Source: Anticarsia gemmatalis (Eukaryota; Arthropoda; Insecta; Lepidoptera; Erebidae). From it: a stretch of DNA of 64,000 nt. Numbering within the stretch: the first letter of the stretch is position 1; every line of letters starts with the position of its first letter. A program made the position numbers and the translations under genes. Below the pieces are notes generated by a model, which saw nothing but the letters and a program-made list of their open reading frames with translations, ran no database searches and was not told the DNA's origin. Positions 49,513-62,332 of this stretch are shown here, one piece after another. The stretch spans positions 7,254,001-7,318,000 of the forward strand of contig NC_134764.1 of NCBI RefSeq assembly GCF_050436995.1, given 5' to 3'.

Positions 49513-50430
49513 CGCGAGGCTGGATACCGCTGCCGTACGTTATAAGCTTTGTGTCATCTCCAGGTCCTATGAGGCTGTATGTCCGATAGGTTTGTGCTTG
49601 GTTTTCGGGTGAAATGCTTTCTGGTGTCCTTTTGTTTTTTTTTCTATTGAGCTAAAGGTTTGAACAATTAGTTTTTTACTGAACGTTTTTTCTTCTGCTG
49701 CTGTTCGATAAAAAGAGTTTTTTTTTTAAATACAGGTGTTACTTAAAAATGAAAAGAAATGGGCATGTTTAAGTTCAATTACACTATTTTAAATGCTTAG
49801 AACCGAAAAACTGAAATCGTTGCTATCTTTTTATACTAGCTATTTACTTATTTCTATTATCAAACTTACCCCAAAGTTTCCTAAAGCGACCTCATTTTAT
49901 GGTATGTCTCTTTATAGCAATTTTAAAGACACTTAATGCCGTCTTGCATTAAGTTTACCTTTACGATGAGTTTGTACGAAGGAATAAGTAAATATTATGA
50001 AATCTGTGAAATGCAGCAAAAATCTCCATATTTCTATATTCACAATACGTGTATTCTACAGGAATATTATTTGGCAGCGCCTTATATTTTCATGACCAGC
50101 AAGACACATGTTTATTCATAACAGCGAGCGGTCGTTGCCAGAAAATTGCTTCGCGACGGAGCCGCAAGCAAAATATTTATAATCTTGATTAAAAATATTT
50201 AAAACTTATTACATTTTCGAAATGCGCTGCTCATTTGCATTTTAACAAAATCGGGGGTTATACCTTAATCTGGAAGTATTACAACTTTAAACATACATAA
50301 CATCCCGCTTGTTATACCTGTAGGTGTTAGCAACAATTTAATCCGTGTAACACGGAGGCGAGCATATTGCTACAGGACACGTTACCAAAATTCTAACTAA
50401 TTTTATTTACATTAAAATAGATTAATAGCA
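49513..50430. other. Upstream of the GTPase promoter, nothing recognised
   Basis: AT-rich, no conserved block or repeat noted beyond short T runs. Confidence 0.5.
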
Positions 50431-50510
50431 CTTTTCTCGGAAATCGAACCCGAGACCACATGATTGGATTTGAATCACTATCACTCTGACCACAGAGTTT
50501 TAGGTTATAA
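50431..50510 (-). mobile_element. SINE head fragment (tRNA-like)
   Basis: The minus strand shows a B-box-like GGGTTCGATTTCC preceded by a weak A-box-like TGGTCAGAGTG. It is not a foldable free-standing tRNA gene. Confidence 0.4.
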
Positions 50511-50525
50511 ATTGATTTGTAGAGT

Positions 50526-50666
50526 CAGAGCAATTTCCTACTATTTTTGACAATCGGTTACCTATCGAAAAATGTTGTATGAAAGTCAAATATATAATGG
50601 CCTCTAGCGGGTGCCGTAGGAACTATTTTTGCAGTACATTGGTACTGACTGTAGAGAATCGCGCTC
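50526..50666. mobile_element. Family-B MITE, copy 7 (reverse, shortened)
   Basis: Reverse orientation with 'ggcctctagcgggtgccg' and ending 'gtagagaatcgcgct'. Adjoins the SINE head fragment. Confidence 0.65.
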
Positions 50667-50780
50667 CAGTGTTACGTTATATAGATACAAACATGAAAGA
50701 AAATTGCTAACCTCTTCGGTGCCATCTTGCGAAACATAAAACCGTTTGAATGAGATTTCTTCAAGAGCTTATTCAGTAAG

Positions 50781-51000
50781 TCCTTCTAATATTATAAATG
50801 TGAAAGTTTGTGAGTATGTATGTATGGATGTTTGTTACTCTTTCATGCAAATATTACCGAATCGATTACGATGAAATTTGGTATGTAGGTAGCTAAATAC
50901 CCAGAATAACACATATGCTACTTTTTATCCCGGAGTCCCGAGGGAACGGGATATACATGGGAAGAGTTTCCACGCGGACGAAGTCGCCGGCTGCTTCTAG
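50781..51000 (+). mobile_element. Helitron-like element of a third group
   Basis: Starts TCCTTCTAATATTATAAATG, carries the 'gatgaaatttggtatg' core and 'tactttttatccc', and ends with a GC-rich hairpin region (cgcggacgaagtcgccgg) and CTAG at 50997-51000. The flanking bases are not the expected A/T, so a border may have decayed. Confidence 0.6.
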
Positions 51001-51040
51001 CATAAAATAAAACTTAGAACCGAAACCCTGCTCAAAGGGT

Positions 51041-51088
51041 TTTACTTGAGACTGTTTAAAATAATGATTTAAAACAGTCTCACGTAAA
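51041..51088. repeat. Near-perfect 20-bp hairpin
   Basis: TTTACTTGAGACTGTTTAAA at 51041-51060 pairs with 51067-51088 with a mismatch and a bulge; centre rich in A/T. Confidence 0.7.
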
Positions 51089-51886
51089 ATTTACGAATTT
51101 AAAATCGTGTGCTCTTAAATGTAGAAGCGTTTTATTTAGAGAAATTATTTCGGAAAATGCATTTAGACGTGTGAAATTGTTTTGTACGTAATTCTGAATT
51201 CCGCACTGCAGTCCGATTTTAGGATTTGGAAATAAAATTTAAGTTGGATTTCCGCTATGTTTTATTTCGTAAAAGTTAATTCTTTTAAATTAATAGTCTA
51301 GTTGCCCAAGAATTGTTTCAGCTTTTAATTTTATTATACTAAAAGAATAGATCAAATTCTGTTGGACGTTTCATGAGTTCTTTATTGTCGTGCAAATGAC
51401 TGGTACTATAATATTATCACGAAGTGTTATTATATTGCATATTAACCTTGATTTTTCTTGCCGTTTTGGCTGTTGCATTAGCTGTAAATTCTAGGTGCGT
51501 TTCTACATAAAATTATCTCTAATGGTACCTGCTTACGCGATAGTTGATAGTCGTTAAACATTCTAGAATTATACTAAGCACGCAGTAGCTATTCGATATA
51601 AAATAAATGTCTATAAATTCTCATCACTTTTATTATAACCTACATATCGTTGTTTTCTTCATATTCTAAGAAAACAAAAAATAACCTCCACAGACACGAC
51701 TTTTAGAAACAAGATTATTTTTCTTCACATTTCCAAGAAACTGTGACGAAGAATAGTAAAGGTAAACCTTTATTATATTTGATATTTATAATACCATGAA
51801 TTATGTAATCTATAATTATTGTAAGCGGTCTTTATAACTATAACACGTTTCTTAGACTTAGCATTATCTAATAACTTATGACATAT

Positions 51887-52006
51887 ACCCCCGGTTTCTG
51901 AGGTATATTTAGCGGTAGTTTATCTATTCAATTGCGTAAAAACTCATATAAAAAAACGCTGTTGAATAGATAAACTACCGCTAAATGTACTCAGAAACCG
52001 GGGGTT
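51887..52006. mobile_element. Family-A foldback MITE, copy 5 (best preserved)
   Basis: About 44 bases at each end are inverted copies with only a few changes, from ACCCCCGGTTTCTGAG to GTTTATCTATTCAA. The whole 120-base element can fold into one hairpin. Confidence 0.82.
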
Positions 52007-55000
52007 AATTGTTTTTTGCGGAATATGTACGCTTGGAGAATTAATTTAAATGTTTTCATCCATAATTTCTCGATGGCTACCCGGTTGTAAATACTTGATA
52101 GTAGTAAAAAATATATTTTTTAGTAGAATTCCGTTTAAGTACATTTAATCTAATACATTTAATAAATACACGTTTCCGTTGACACTCCAAAACTTTTAAA
52201 ATAAACCTTTTTATAACTAAACACTTTTAGTTTCTACTCGACCTTTTAAGTTCCATTTATTCACGGCATCTAGGCGGTAAAACTTCTCATTAAAAGAAAA
52301 TACAGGAAATGTTTCAGATATATTACAGTACGTTTTACAAGAATCCCTTGAGAGAAACAAGACATTTTGTGACCAAAAACACGTTGTCAGTTACACATAT
52401 CTGTAACAAACAAGCTCTAAGAACCTTAACAACTTGGAAAATACAATAAATTGCTGAAGAACTAATGTTTTTTTTAAGGAACCCACACAACAGTCTAGTT
52501 GCTAGGCAATCATATTATGGAAAACATTGCATGGATAACCTATCCGATACATAAAAGAAACTGTTTAAATTCTCTTTGATATGCTTATTCATAAGTTGTA
52601 AAACGTGGGCTTAAAAAGTTATCATAGACCAAATTAAGAGTCAGTTTATGACAAGATCACAGTCTCTTTTTTTCTACTAAAACTAGGATTTTTTTGACTC
52701 TACTACTATATTTTGGAATTTCGGCCCTCGCGCCTCTAAAAATCACATGACGTGTTGCTGTTATAATGGTTATTACACCACAAACTTAAAAAAATATATT
52801 TGCGTTTAAAGGAAACACTCAAAACCAAATGGAAAAAATCTTTGAAAACAGGGTTATTGGTGTTCACTGATTTTGCGTAAAAAACAATTTGTGGTATCAT
52901 AAGGTGAAAATATACGCCACATCGCATTCCAAAGATAGAAAATGATGGAGCGGAGAAGTAACTTATGTGAAAGCACCTTTACTCTTTCATACCTTCAATA
53001 CACAACAGAAACAAAGTCATTTCTTTGTCGTCCAAGAATAAAGGGGCATTTCCTAGTCTCTTTAAATAGAGATTCCATGTTTGTTTGCACTTTACACAGA
53101 GCAAACTGCGCCTTTCAAAGTTTATTTTTAGCTCGTGTGCCATGTTAAATAAATGCGAAAACTTAAATAGAGCTTGGGGGTTTGCGACCTCGTTTGTTAA
53201 TGTATTATGTCATTGTAAACAATCTTAGCAAACTGGCATATTGTGAATTTTTCATTCATGAAAAACTTTTTGTGAGAAACATTTTTTTTATTACATGATC
53301 TTTTTTTGCTTACTTTTTGCATAATTTTTGAGACCTTCACCGATGTGTAGGTACTAATTCTAAGTCTAGTCAAACAAAAAAAAGAAAAAAATATTATGCG
53401 GTCTGGCGGAACAATTAAAAGATACAAACTGGTCTTTTTAAAATAAGTATGGATTTGAGTAGTCCACAAAAAATACAATTTCAATCAATGCATCTATAAA
53501 AGTGCTATGAAAAAAAGAAAATGCCAAAGAAGAAAAACAAAGAATATACAGTCTCAATTAATCGTTTAACCTTTTTTGAACAAAGCTATTTTAAATCCCA
53601 GTTTAAACTTCAATAGGTACTTTTAAAATCTATCAATCGAATAAAAATCAGCTCAAAGTAAAAACGTCGTAAGTCACAAAGCCCCTCGAACTGACTCAGC
53701 AGGAGTCAAAAGATATGGACGTTTTTGACAGATTTAATAGACGTTTTATATCTTCGGCAGTCGAGCATTGTGCCTCCGACCTTCGGTTCACGACCCATGG
53801 ATGGATGCTTAAAATATTTTATTGCGAACAGATCTTTTCGGGTTTTGTCTTCTACGTCCTTGAAGGCTACGTCTTTGAAATATTGAGTTTCTAATAAAAA
53901 ATCTTGGCTGAATTTTTGGTTATTGAATTTTCTACAAATTTTGGAGCTCCAATAATAGAGTTTATTTTTCGTGTTTTAGAAGTTTCGTGAGATTTTTGAG
54001 TAGTTGAGCTATCTATGATTTTTTTTATAAATACATATTGTTTGTTTGATTGCCTAGCAGTATGATCTCGCAGTCTATACATACATATTTAGTAGTTACA
54101 AAATAATCAAAGACATTAACCAACTCAAAAACACATTTCTGAAAATGTTCTTTTTTTTCAATTATTTATTGAAATTTGTTTTTATTTACATAACTGGTAA
54201 CGGGTACACTATTTATATTAGTCTCCTTAACCACCGTTTACTAAAGCAAAAGACGAAATCAATAAACTAGTACCTCAAAGGCCGGTATCCGTTTACGTAT
54301 CGCTTTCACACACACCCTGCTTCAGATCGGTGTTGTTGACATAACCGGCACTCGGTGGTACAAAGTGCAAGCCAAGCCATGTAGAAAGCCAAACGATGGA
54401 AGCCGATACAAGCTAAATGACACAAGGTAGTTTAAAACGTAAATTCAATATGAGTTGCTGGTATTATACGAGGAATTTGTTGGTAAAAACAGATTGTTTC
54501 CTAAATAAAATTGTATGTAAATAACCCATTAGCCTTTTTTATTATAAACTTTGGTTTCGTAGAACGGACCTTTATTTAATTCTCTTCTCTTATTTAATTA
54601 CTTTACCTAATAGACATACAAATGACAGCTAAGTAATTTTAATGAATCTTTGATATGTAATGTAATTTCTATCGACCAAATTATAGTACTATCATAATAA
54701 TATTAGAGTTCGTATATTTCATTTACGAAAAAAATTTTTTTTATTAAAAAACAAGTTGTTTTTAGCTGACTCATTTTTAAAAAAATACAAGCGTCCTTTA
54801 ATAATAGTTCAATTTTTGTTTATTGTAAAGAGTAATGTAGGGATCAGTCTCTACAAAACCTCATGAGTAATTCAATGTACTCCAAAATAATTACATCTTA
54901 TACATTTTAATGGTGTTAATTAACAAAAATCCCTACGACAGCAGTCTGTCGCCTACAATTGCACAGACTAATTGTCTATTGTCCCTCCCCATTGTCTCTG

Positions 55001-56539
55001 CTAACGTAATGAAGGAAACCTTTCTATTCGACTCCATTCTGTTCCTTCTTTCAAATCGTTCCAGTGGTTTTCTTCGGAAAATGTGACCTGATTTAGTTAC
55101 GCTAACTTAGGTGTGAGATTTTGTATGAAAATGTCATTATTTGTAGCGTAGAACTTAAGTCAGCTGGTAACTAAAGTTTACTTGTTAATAAATACTTGGC
55201 TAAGCTTAGTATAATATATACCATAGTATAATATAGTTAAAGTTATATTGATTTCATTGAGATGTTATTCCTGGACAGTTTTTTCTATTTACAATCCAAA
55301 TTAGCTGAACGTAAACTACAAAAAATTGGTGTAACATAAATAGGATTACCTCTAATTTAAACGTAGCATTATTACCGCCTAACAGAGCATCTTCATACCC
55401 TCGTTTGCCTATGGTCACGCTAGATATGATCGTCGAATCGCTCTCAAACCTTCATTTTGGTAACGTTATACGCTTTCAATATTTATATACTATACAAAAA
55501 CTAGCTTAGCGTCTCCATACTGCCATCTTAGTTATGCCGTAAGTTAGAGCTGTGTCAAAATTACAATATTATAAAAAAAACAGCTAATCACACACTAAAC
55601 AGTCGGTATTTGTCAGAAAATCTTATGTTTTCTTTAAAGCAACGACAAAAAGCAGAATTAAACGCAACACTCCAATAATTGTTTTGCTTTTGTCCTGTCT
55701 CATAAACCGTTTTTATTTTACACTTGGCTGACGTGGAGCGGACACGTAAATAGAGGTTTCTCTTGAATTGTGGAAATATCCTCGGCTAAGAGAAAGGTTC
55801 TATCGTATTTTCTAGGCTGAGGTTTATTGCGTGTTCTACGTTTTATACCTGTTTCAACACTTACAAGAATTCCTGAATAGTCTGGTCTGTTCCGTAGATA
55901 GTGAGTTTTTGCAATATTTTTAGAATTTCTATACATTTGACAATAAATAATCACGTAGGTAATTATTAATATTGAAAATAATGTTGCCATTTGTTCTTGG
56001 TTTATTAAAATTATTTTGACATTTTGAAATAATTTTTGAAGAAAACAATATTTTCCGGTAAGAAAAATATTTCTGTTTAACAAGACTAACAGCCTCTAGC
56101 TAGGGCTTCGAAATCTACCAGATAAAGCTTTTTTTCTATAAATTCAAAGAGGGTATAGTATCAACTTCAACATCCACATGAAGTATTTTTTAATTTTCAG
56201 GTAAAACAACGTTTTTCCTTCCCCAAAACTAATTTTGTGATGGGAACAGGAAATTTCCGGGAGTCAGTAATGGCGTATTCCTTTGAGGCAAAAAGTAAAA
56301 AAAAATGGCGAAATTTATCAACGACATTTACTTCCTGTATTTTCACGTTCATATTAATTTACTTTTGGATATGATTTCATTAGATTTAATAGCATGTGCT
56401 GCTATTAAAAAGTTCAAATGTCACATGATTAACATAAATTAATATCCTTAAATTTTTGAGCCACGGGCAAATTAGGTACCTAATGTACTTATATATCTTA
56501 ATACCCTTAATGAAGTAAGAGTTACCGCAAAATATAAAT
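52007..56539. other. Intergenic, no gene seen
   Basis: A family-B scrap lies near 52055-52110. A GC-richer patch at 54275-54420 is unassigned. Everything else is plain AT-rich sequence. Confidence 0.6.
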
Positions 56540-56640
56540 CATATATGGATGTGACTGAGCCAAGGGAAGTTTGTAAGGATCGTACCAAAGGGCTTTCCTT
56601 AGCTTCTGCCTTCCCCTATGGAAAAAATGTGTCTAATCTA
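56540..56640 (+). mobile_element. LINE extreme C-terminal fragment
   Basis: Reads MDVTEPREVCKDRTKG then SAFPYGKN, the terminal motif of the LINE tail; short and decayed. Confidence 0.6.
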
Positions 56641-59600
56641 TCGTGATTTATGTATGTATGCTTGTATGTGCGACAAACATTGTCGCATCGTGATTTTATG
56701 TACGTTTGTATGAACAACAAAGAACAGTTCCAAAAAAGTTCAGCGCGACAAAATGCATTATCATTTTTGAGCGTTAAAAATTTCAGTTCACAGAAAATAT
56801 AAAAGGCGCAAAAGCTTTCCAAAATATTCTCCTATTTTAGAAGCAAAATATGTTGAACAAAAACAGCACATAATTGAATGAAGTTCGCCGACGCGACTAT
56901 GTAATTATGTAAGTGAATGAACAATGATTCGAGCCTTTGTCGTTTATCTGGGTTCCGCACAAAATGGTTGGGGAAAACAAAGAGATTATCAACTATACAC
57001 ATCTTACGTAACCGAGTAATTAATTTTAAAAGCATTTGTAATAGCTGTACTGTCTGAAATTTGGTTTTGTTGTACGATAGTTGGTTTTATCATGCTCAGA
57101 ACCTCGAAGAATCGTTTGTTTTCAAAGTAATTCCGAAAATCTAGATTTGTACAACAATTTGATTTTCGCAGTATAGGCATTAAGTACAAGTCTACGCAAG
57201 TTGTTAACGCAAGTAGGCTTTCACAGTATAAAAATTGTCGCAATTCAATCAGACCTAAAAAACACAGAGGAATGTCAAAATAAAAATAAAAAATACAACC
57301 AATGATATCAATACTTAAAAACAGTATAACCAGTACCAAAATACGTATTAAGAACAAAATAACTCCAAGACTAATTTCCTATTCTCAAACAATTTACTTT
57401 CAACATTTCTGGAAATGCTCGGAAACATTTAGTAAGCATTTTTCAATGTACCACAAACCGCAACAACTCCGGGCCAAATTTAAACACAGACTTACTCGGA
57501 GCAGACCAAAATTTAGAGCCAGCACTGCAACTTACTGCTAACCAAACACTAAGTTCAACCAACAGTAAATTTGGAACAAATTCTGTCTTGAATTTTATAA
57601 ATTCTCTTTTATTCTTATACCAATTTTAATTATAAGTCAATGACTTAATTGTTCAAAGTTATCGAATATAATTTTAACTTATTAAACTTTCAAATACAAT
57701 TGCTGCAAACTTCCAAGTCAAGTCGAAGACTTCAAAGATGGCGACTTGGAAACACGTCTAGAAGTCACTGACTTCAAAATTGTTACACTCGCGTGGGAAA
57801 ACTCTAGAAACTACGTTATAGTGTTACTTTAATTCTAACTTTAAAAGGTATTTGAGCTTTTCTTTTCTCGAGGAACAAAATGATTGTGAAAATGTTCTTG
57901 TATCTCGAATAAAGGTGAGAAAATATGGAGAGAATTTCTCGCGTCGGTTATTGGACTCATTATAGCTGGCTGCAACTGCATTTACAGTGCTTCAGTACTT
58001 TAAAGCTACGTTTTAGAGGTCTTTCTTTTTCATTCTTTATTAGTCGAGGTGGTGAAACTGTATTTAGTAGTTTTGTTTAGCGAAATTTGATGCGGATAGT
58101 TGAGTTTTGATTCGTTTTAGAAAGGTTAAAGTTTTCCGTCGTCGGATATAACTAAAATCAAAAAAATATTTTCAGGAATAATTTATGGCTAATCTTTTAG
58201 TTTCTTTTCATTCTAAGACGTCTTCACTACCAGTGCTAATTCGCCTTAATATTTATAAAATATGTATATAAAAGATACTTTTACCTACTTCATGTTTTAA
58301 GTGATTAATCTATGTTTTGTAGGTACATCAAAACAAACAATGCCTGAACTGAAAAAACTGTAGTTACAAACCGAATGAAATATGGATTCACTTTGTACCA
58401 GTCAATCGGCTAATGGATTGCAAAACGAGAGACCAAAGAGAAAAAATCTTATTATCATTTCACTACTTCTCTAATGAACAAATGGTGGTACTGGTTTTCT
58501 AATACTAATTGCTAAGTGCATTTTATCAAAGGTAGTTGGGTTGTTAGAAATATATCTTATGTTGTATTTTATACGAAGTACTTGATTAAAAATGTAGTTG
58601 ATATTGTTTACTTTGGCTTGCTAAATAATTCTTTAGTAAAGTTTACGTACTAAAGAATCGTTGCATCGCTTAATGATTATTCCATTAAATAATTCCATTT
58701 ACATCCGCGGAAAAAGAAAAAGAACAGAATAAGGAGATTATTTTGAAACGCACAAATAACTGGCGCGTCGATACGATTTATGAGCATTTGACATTTAATT
58801 AGATTGAGAGGAAATAGTTCTTGCTAAATACGCCAGGGGCGCTGATCAGTTTTTCATTTTATGTCGTTAATGAGTAAGTCATCGGTCGCTGTTTTTATAA
58901 CTATGTCTACAGCTCACTATAATAGATATTCGTGTTTTCAATATTTCAGTTTTATACCTAGTTTGTCCAATTTTTATATAGCAACAGTAGGTAGAAAATC
59001 CGTTGATACGGCGAGTAACAAATCAGGTCAGTTGAGATCTATGCGAACGTTATATTGTGTTGGAACGATGCCAAATGCTGGTCTTTGCTTAGCTTTTTTA
59101 TTTTCTAGTTAAAGGCTCCGATTATGAGCGTGTGGGATTAAATGTGGATGTTTTGATCAAGTTTTGTGATGTCATCAATGTTTTTACCTTATTTTTTTTT
59201 AGGTACCATTAATGGTAACATACACATAGTAACATACACATGCTAACATACATACAAACAGCTACGATGTGTTGAAAAGATCTTTTTCGTTGTTTTGATT
59301 TTTTCAAAGGATTGTTTAAACTGTGACTATTATATTATTTGCTGTGTACATTCTTTAAAATAACATGTGAGCACATTTCATAACAAACCTTATTCTCAAT
59401 GTTTTTTTTATATTTCTTTTCGATATTTCCTTAATAAATACCGTCTATCAGCTTATAAACGACTCTCAATCGATTTTCCATAAAAACAAAATTCTAATAA
59501 TATGCAAAGTATTCTGGTATAAGTTTTGGTCCCGTGGGTGTCTGTGTACGGGGAAGTTTCGATCGGGCCCGATTGAATTTCGCCCGGAGCTCACCGGAGT

Positions 59601-61730
59601 AAACATGGATTAACGTTCAACTTCAGAATAAGGCTTTATTCCGACAATACAGACTCCAAGCCGATAGGCGCTTTTATCATTTAAAACTTTTCACCGTATA
59701 CCGAATTTTCAAATACATAAATAGGGGTTGCAATTCGACGCTTGGGATAAAGAATAAAGGAAGCCGTTTCCGTATATAAAAATGTGCTTTTTGAAATAAT
59801 AATATGACCTTTTATTTTAAACCCACCAGTATTCAATGTTGACTCACAATTCCGATTATTCTTATCACAAACACGAATCGCTTTACAAATAAAGCAATAT
59901 TTCTGTCTATAATGTATGTGCGTTTGTAAAAATGTAGGTTTTTTATTTTTAGCCTTAACTCGAGAGTCACTCGCTTGCTCTAGTATTATGTGGATACCTA
60001 TCCTTAGTTTGGCCGCTCAATATATAGCTTAGCCTCGAAAAAATACCTTTAGTTCTTAAAGACAGTTTTAAGTCCAGTCAATTTAATATGTCCAAGTTTT
60101 ATTCAGTCCTTTCTATAACCATTTTATTTGAAACGTCAGTAAAATACGAATTAAACTGGGCGGAAGTATGTCTTTAAATTTTATATGCTAGCTCTTTGGA
60201 ACTGTCCTGTGTACGGGTCTGTAGGGACATGAAACTGTTACGAGTCCACGGTACATAAAATTGGTGAGAGCCGCTCAAATGTGGTCGGAGTCTGTTAATG
60301 ATATAATGATAGAGGGAAAGAGGAAAAGGACTACCTTTTGAGGCACTAAAAAAATTGTAAATTAGAACGAGCTTCGAAAGAGTTAGCTGCTGTTTGAAAA
60401 CTATATTGAGTTGTAGATATTTAAATAAAAAAATGATTCTGTAATAGAAAAGGAACAGAAGTTGGTCATTTTCATACCTTATACTAGTCATGTGACCATT
60501 TTTCTCAAAGTAAGAAACTATATGTATTCACACATCGTTTCACTATTGAAATAGTAATTTACAGTAATATAACAGCAAAAAAAACACAAAATATTATATT
60601 AAAAGTCGATCTTTAACCCTACGAAACACAGAGAGATTTCATACTTTAACCCTTATCACGAAAACCACACGAAATCCCGGCAAGGCATAATCACTACACC
60701 AAATAAGAACCCGTAACGGTTACACCCAATGTTTTTTGGATTCGAAAACTGGAATAAAATGGAATCAATTTTCTTCGGCGACAAATCCCGGTCGTTTGCA
60801 AAGAGATTGCAACAAAAACTACGGGCTACTCTTAATTTCTGTGGGAAGCTTTTTACGTGATGTTCAAGAAAGATTTCCTTGCTGAGTCGGCGTGAATAGT
60901 GGTAGTGCGGAATAAAAAGGTGTTTAGGGCTTAGGTCGAGGAAGATCTTTTATTTAATCTCGTTGTGGTACGTTTCCGGAGTTTTTTATTAAATTTAAGC
61001 GAGCCTTTTTGGTTTGCGTTATGTATTTTTTTTGCGTGTGAACAATCTGATATAAATCTGTACCATCAGTGAAAAGTGATACAAGTCAAAATTCACAGTT
61101 TTGAGTAATTTGAAGTTAAAGATTCAAAAAATTCTCATTATGTTTCTGACGTTTTAAAATGAAAAACGGTATGTGTTACGAGTACATAATACCAATAAGA
61201 TTATTTAGACCTGGGTTTGAATTCATTAATTTGCACGAGATTTAAGTTATTACTAAAAATAGCCAGTTGTATCACTGTACACTATAATTTTCTTTGCTAA
61301 TTTTTGTGTAGATAGGTCTAAAACAAATTGCATTATTTTACACATTTAGTTATCGTTTGGTGTGAAATGTTATAAGGTTTGCGTTTTGCTCTGTTTTGCT
61401 AGCAAACAGTTATTGTAAGCAAAAGTCGTAAAACTAATATGATCAATTAAATTGTCAGCAATCTTATTTCCTTGTTTTATTAAAGAATAGTATGAAAATA
61501 TTCATTTGTATCCCTTTACACCAAAGATTTTTTTAAAACTAGTTAGTGATTATTGCTACAAGCTAGAATATATCGTTATACATTTTTATACTTCAAAGTG
61601 TTAAGTGATACAAGTCACTGATACTTTCAAACGTATTGGTCATAGAAAGGTTAAAATTACGTAAATATCAAAATAAAATAAAACCAACATTAAAAAAGGG
61701 TACCTTTAATAAAGAATTCAAGAAATTAAC
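56641..61730. other. Intergenic, no gene seen; GC-rich patch at 59525-59610
   Basis: The patch (gatcgggcccgattgaattt followed by cgcccggagctcaccgg) stands out from AT-rich surroundings; it may be a regulatory or repeat remnant. Short 'gtaacatacacat' repeats occur near 59215-59250. Confidence 0.6.
58788..58865. mobile_element. Family-B MITE, decayed scrap
   Basis: 'tttgacatttaatt', 'aaatagttcttgc' and 'ggggcgctgatcag' follow the family order; no termini remain. Confidence 0.4.
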
Positions 61731-62139
61731 ACAGATATTATATTGTAGCACTCTAACTACACGATATAAAACAATATCCTTATTAAGAAAAACATAACTT
61801 TTAAACCTATAGCCTTAATCTTGATTATCAGAGTATCGAATCAGTCTTAACTAGTATTCAATCAGTCTTTAAAAACAAAACAACAGATATAATTATAGCA
61901 CTTTAACTATTCATTACACAATACAATATTATGTGTTTAAATAGAACATAACTGTAAACCTTAGCCATAATCTTGATTAATTTGAACTCTTCGAATCAGT
62001 CTTTACTCTTAAAAATCAGTCTCAAAAAACTAAACAATAGATACATTTAAACACTTCAACTAACCCTTTCACAAAACAATATATTTTAAAGTACTTAACA
62101 TCTATATAAAAAAACATAACTTTTAAACTTATAGCATTA

Positions 62140-62255
62140 CCCTCTTACTAATAAACACGGCGTTAAGTTACAACTAGGATGATCTCCGGAATAACATACA
62201 TTTTTAACCGATTAGAGTTGGTGTAACTTTATTTCGCGTTTATTAGTAAGGAGGG
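62140..62255. mobile_element. Small TA-flanked MITE inside tandem-repeat unit 3
   Basis: Terminal inverted repeats CCCTC(C)TTACTAATAAAC and its complement, flanked by TA on both sides. Units 1 and 2 of the surrounding repeat give the empty site ('tatagcc' followed by 'ttaatcttgatt'), so the insertion boundary can be read directly. TA duplication fits a Tc1/mariner-type parent; no coding capacity. Confidence 0.75.
62228..62244 (-). promoter_or_regulatory. Two AATAAA hexamers in the MITE, downstream of the DUF7869-like stop
   Basis: On the minus strand AATAAA occurs at 62233-62228 and 62244-62239, about 90-105 bases past the stop codon. Both lie in the right arm of the MITE, so the insertion could supply the polyadenylation signal. 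Position and motif are seen; use is inference. Confidence 0.35.
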
Positions 62256-62332
62256 TAAATCTTGATTATCACAGCATCAAATCAGTTGTCTCAAAAATCA
62301 AATAATAAAATATGTGTTGAAACATCTATCAA

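Larger units (their letters stand above)
61731..62332. repeat. Three 152-154 bp tandem repeats abutting the DUF7869-like stop codon
   Basis: Units begin near 61731, 61883 and 62037, each starting (a/c)a(c/t)agata and carrying 'cttgatta' and 'aatcagtctt' blocks. A fourth partial unit starts near 62310 and runs into the coding sequence: 'aactattcatta' at 61905 in unit 2 recurs at 62331, across the stop codon. After subtracting the MITE in unit 3, the spacing equals two periods. The array therefore seems to have grown from the 3' end of the gene. Confidence 0.8.

Noticed and set aside
55718..56083. 121-codon minus-strand frame with one hydrophobic segment and a basic tail
   Set aside because: No recognisable domain, no supporting splice context or neighbour; kept out as a probable chance frame, though it has reasonable protein texture.
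57004..57357. 117-codon minus-strand hydrophobic frame that could recall a chemoreceptor
   Set aside because: No family motif, a stop lies just upstream in frame, and no matching exons were found nearby.
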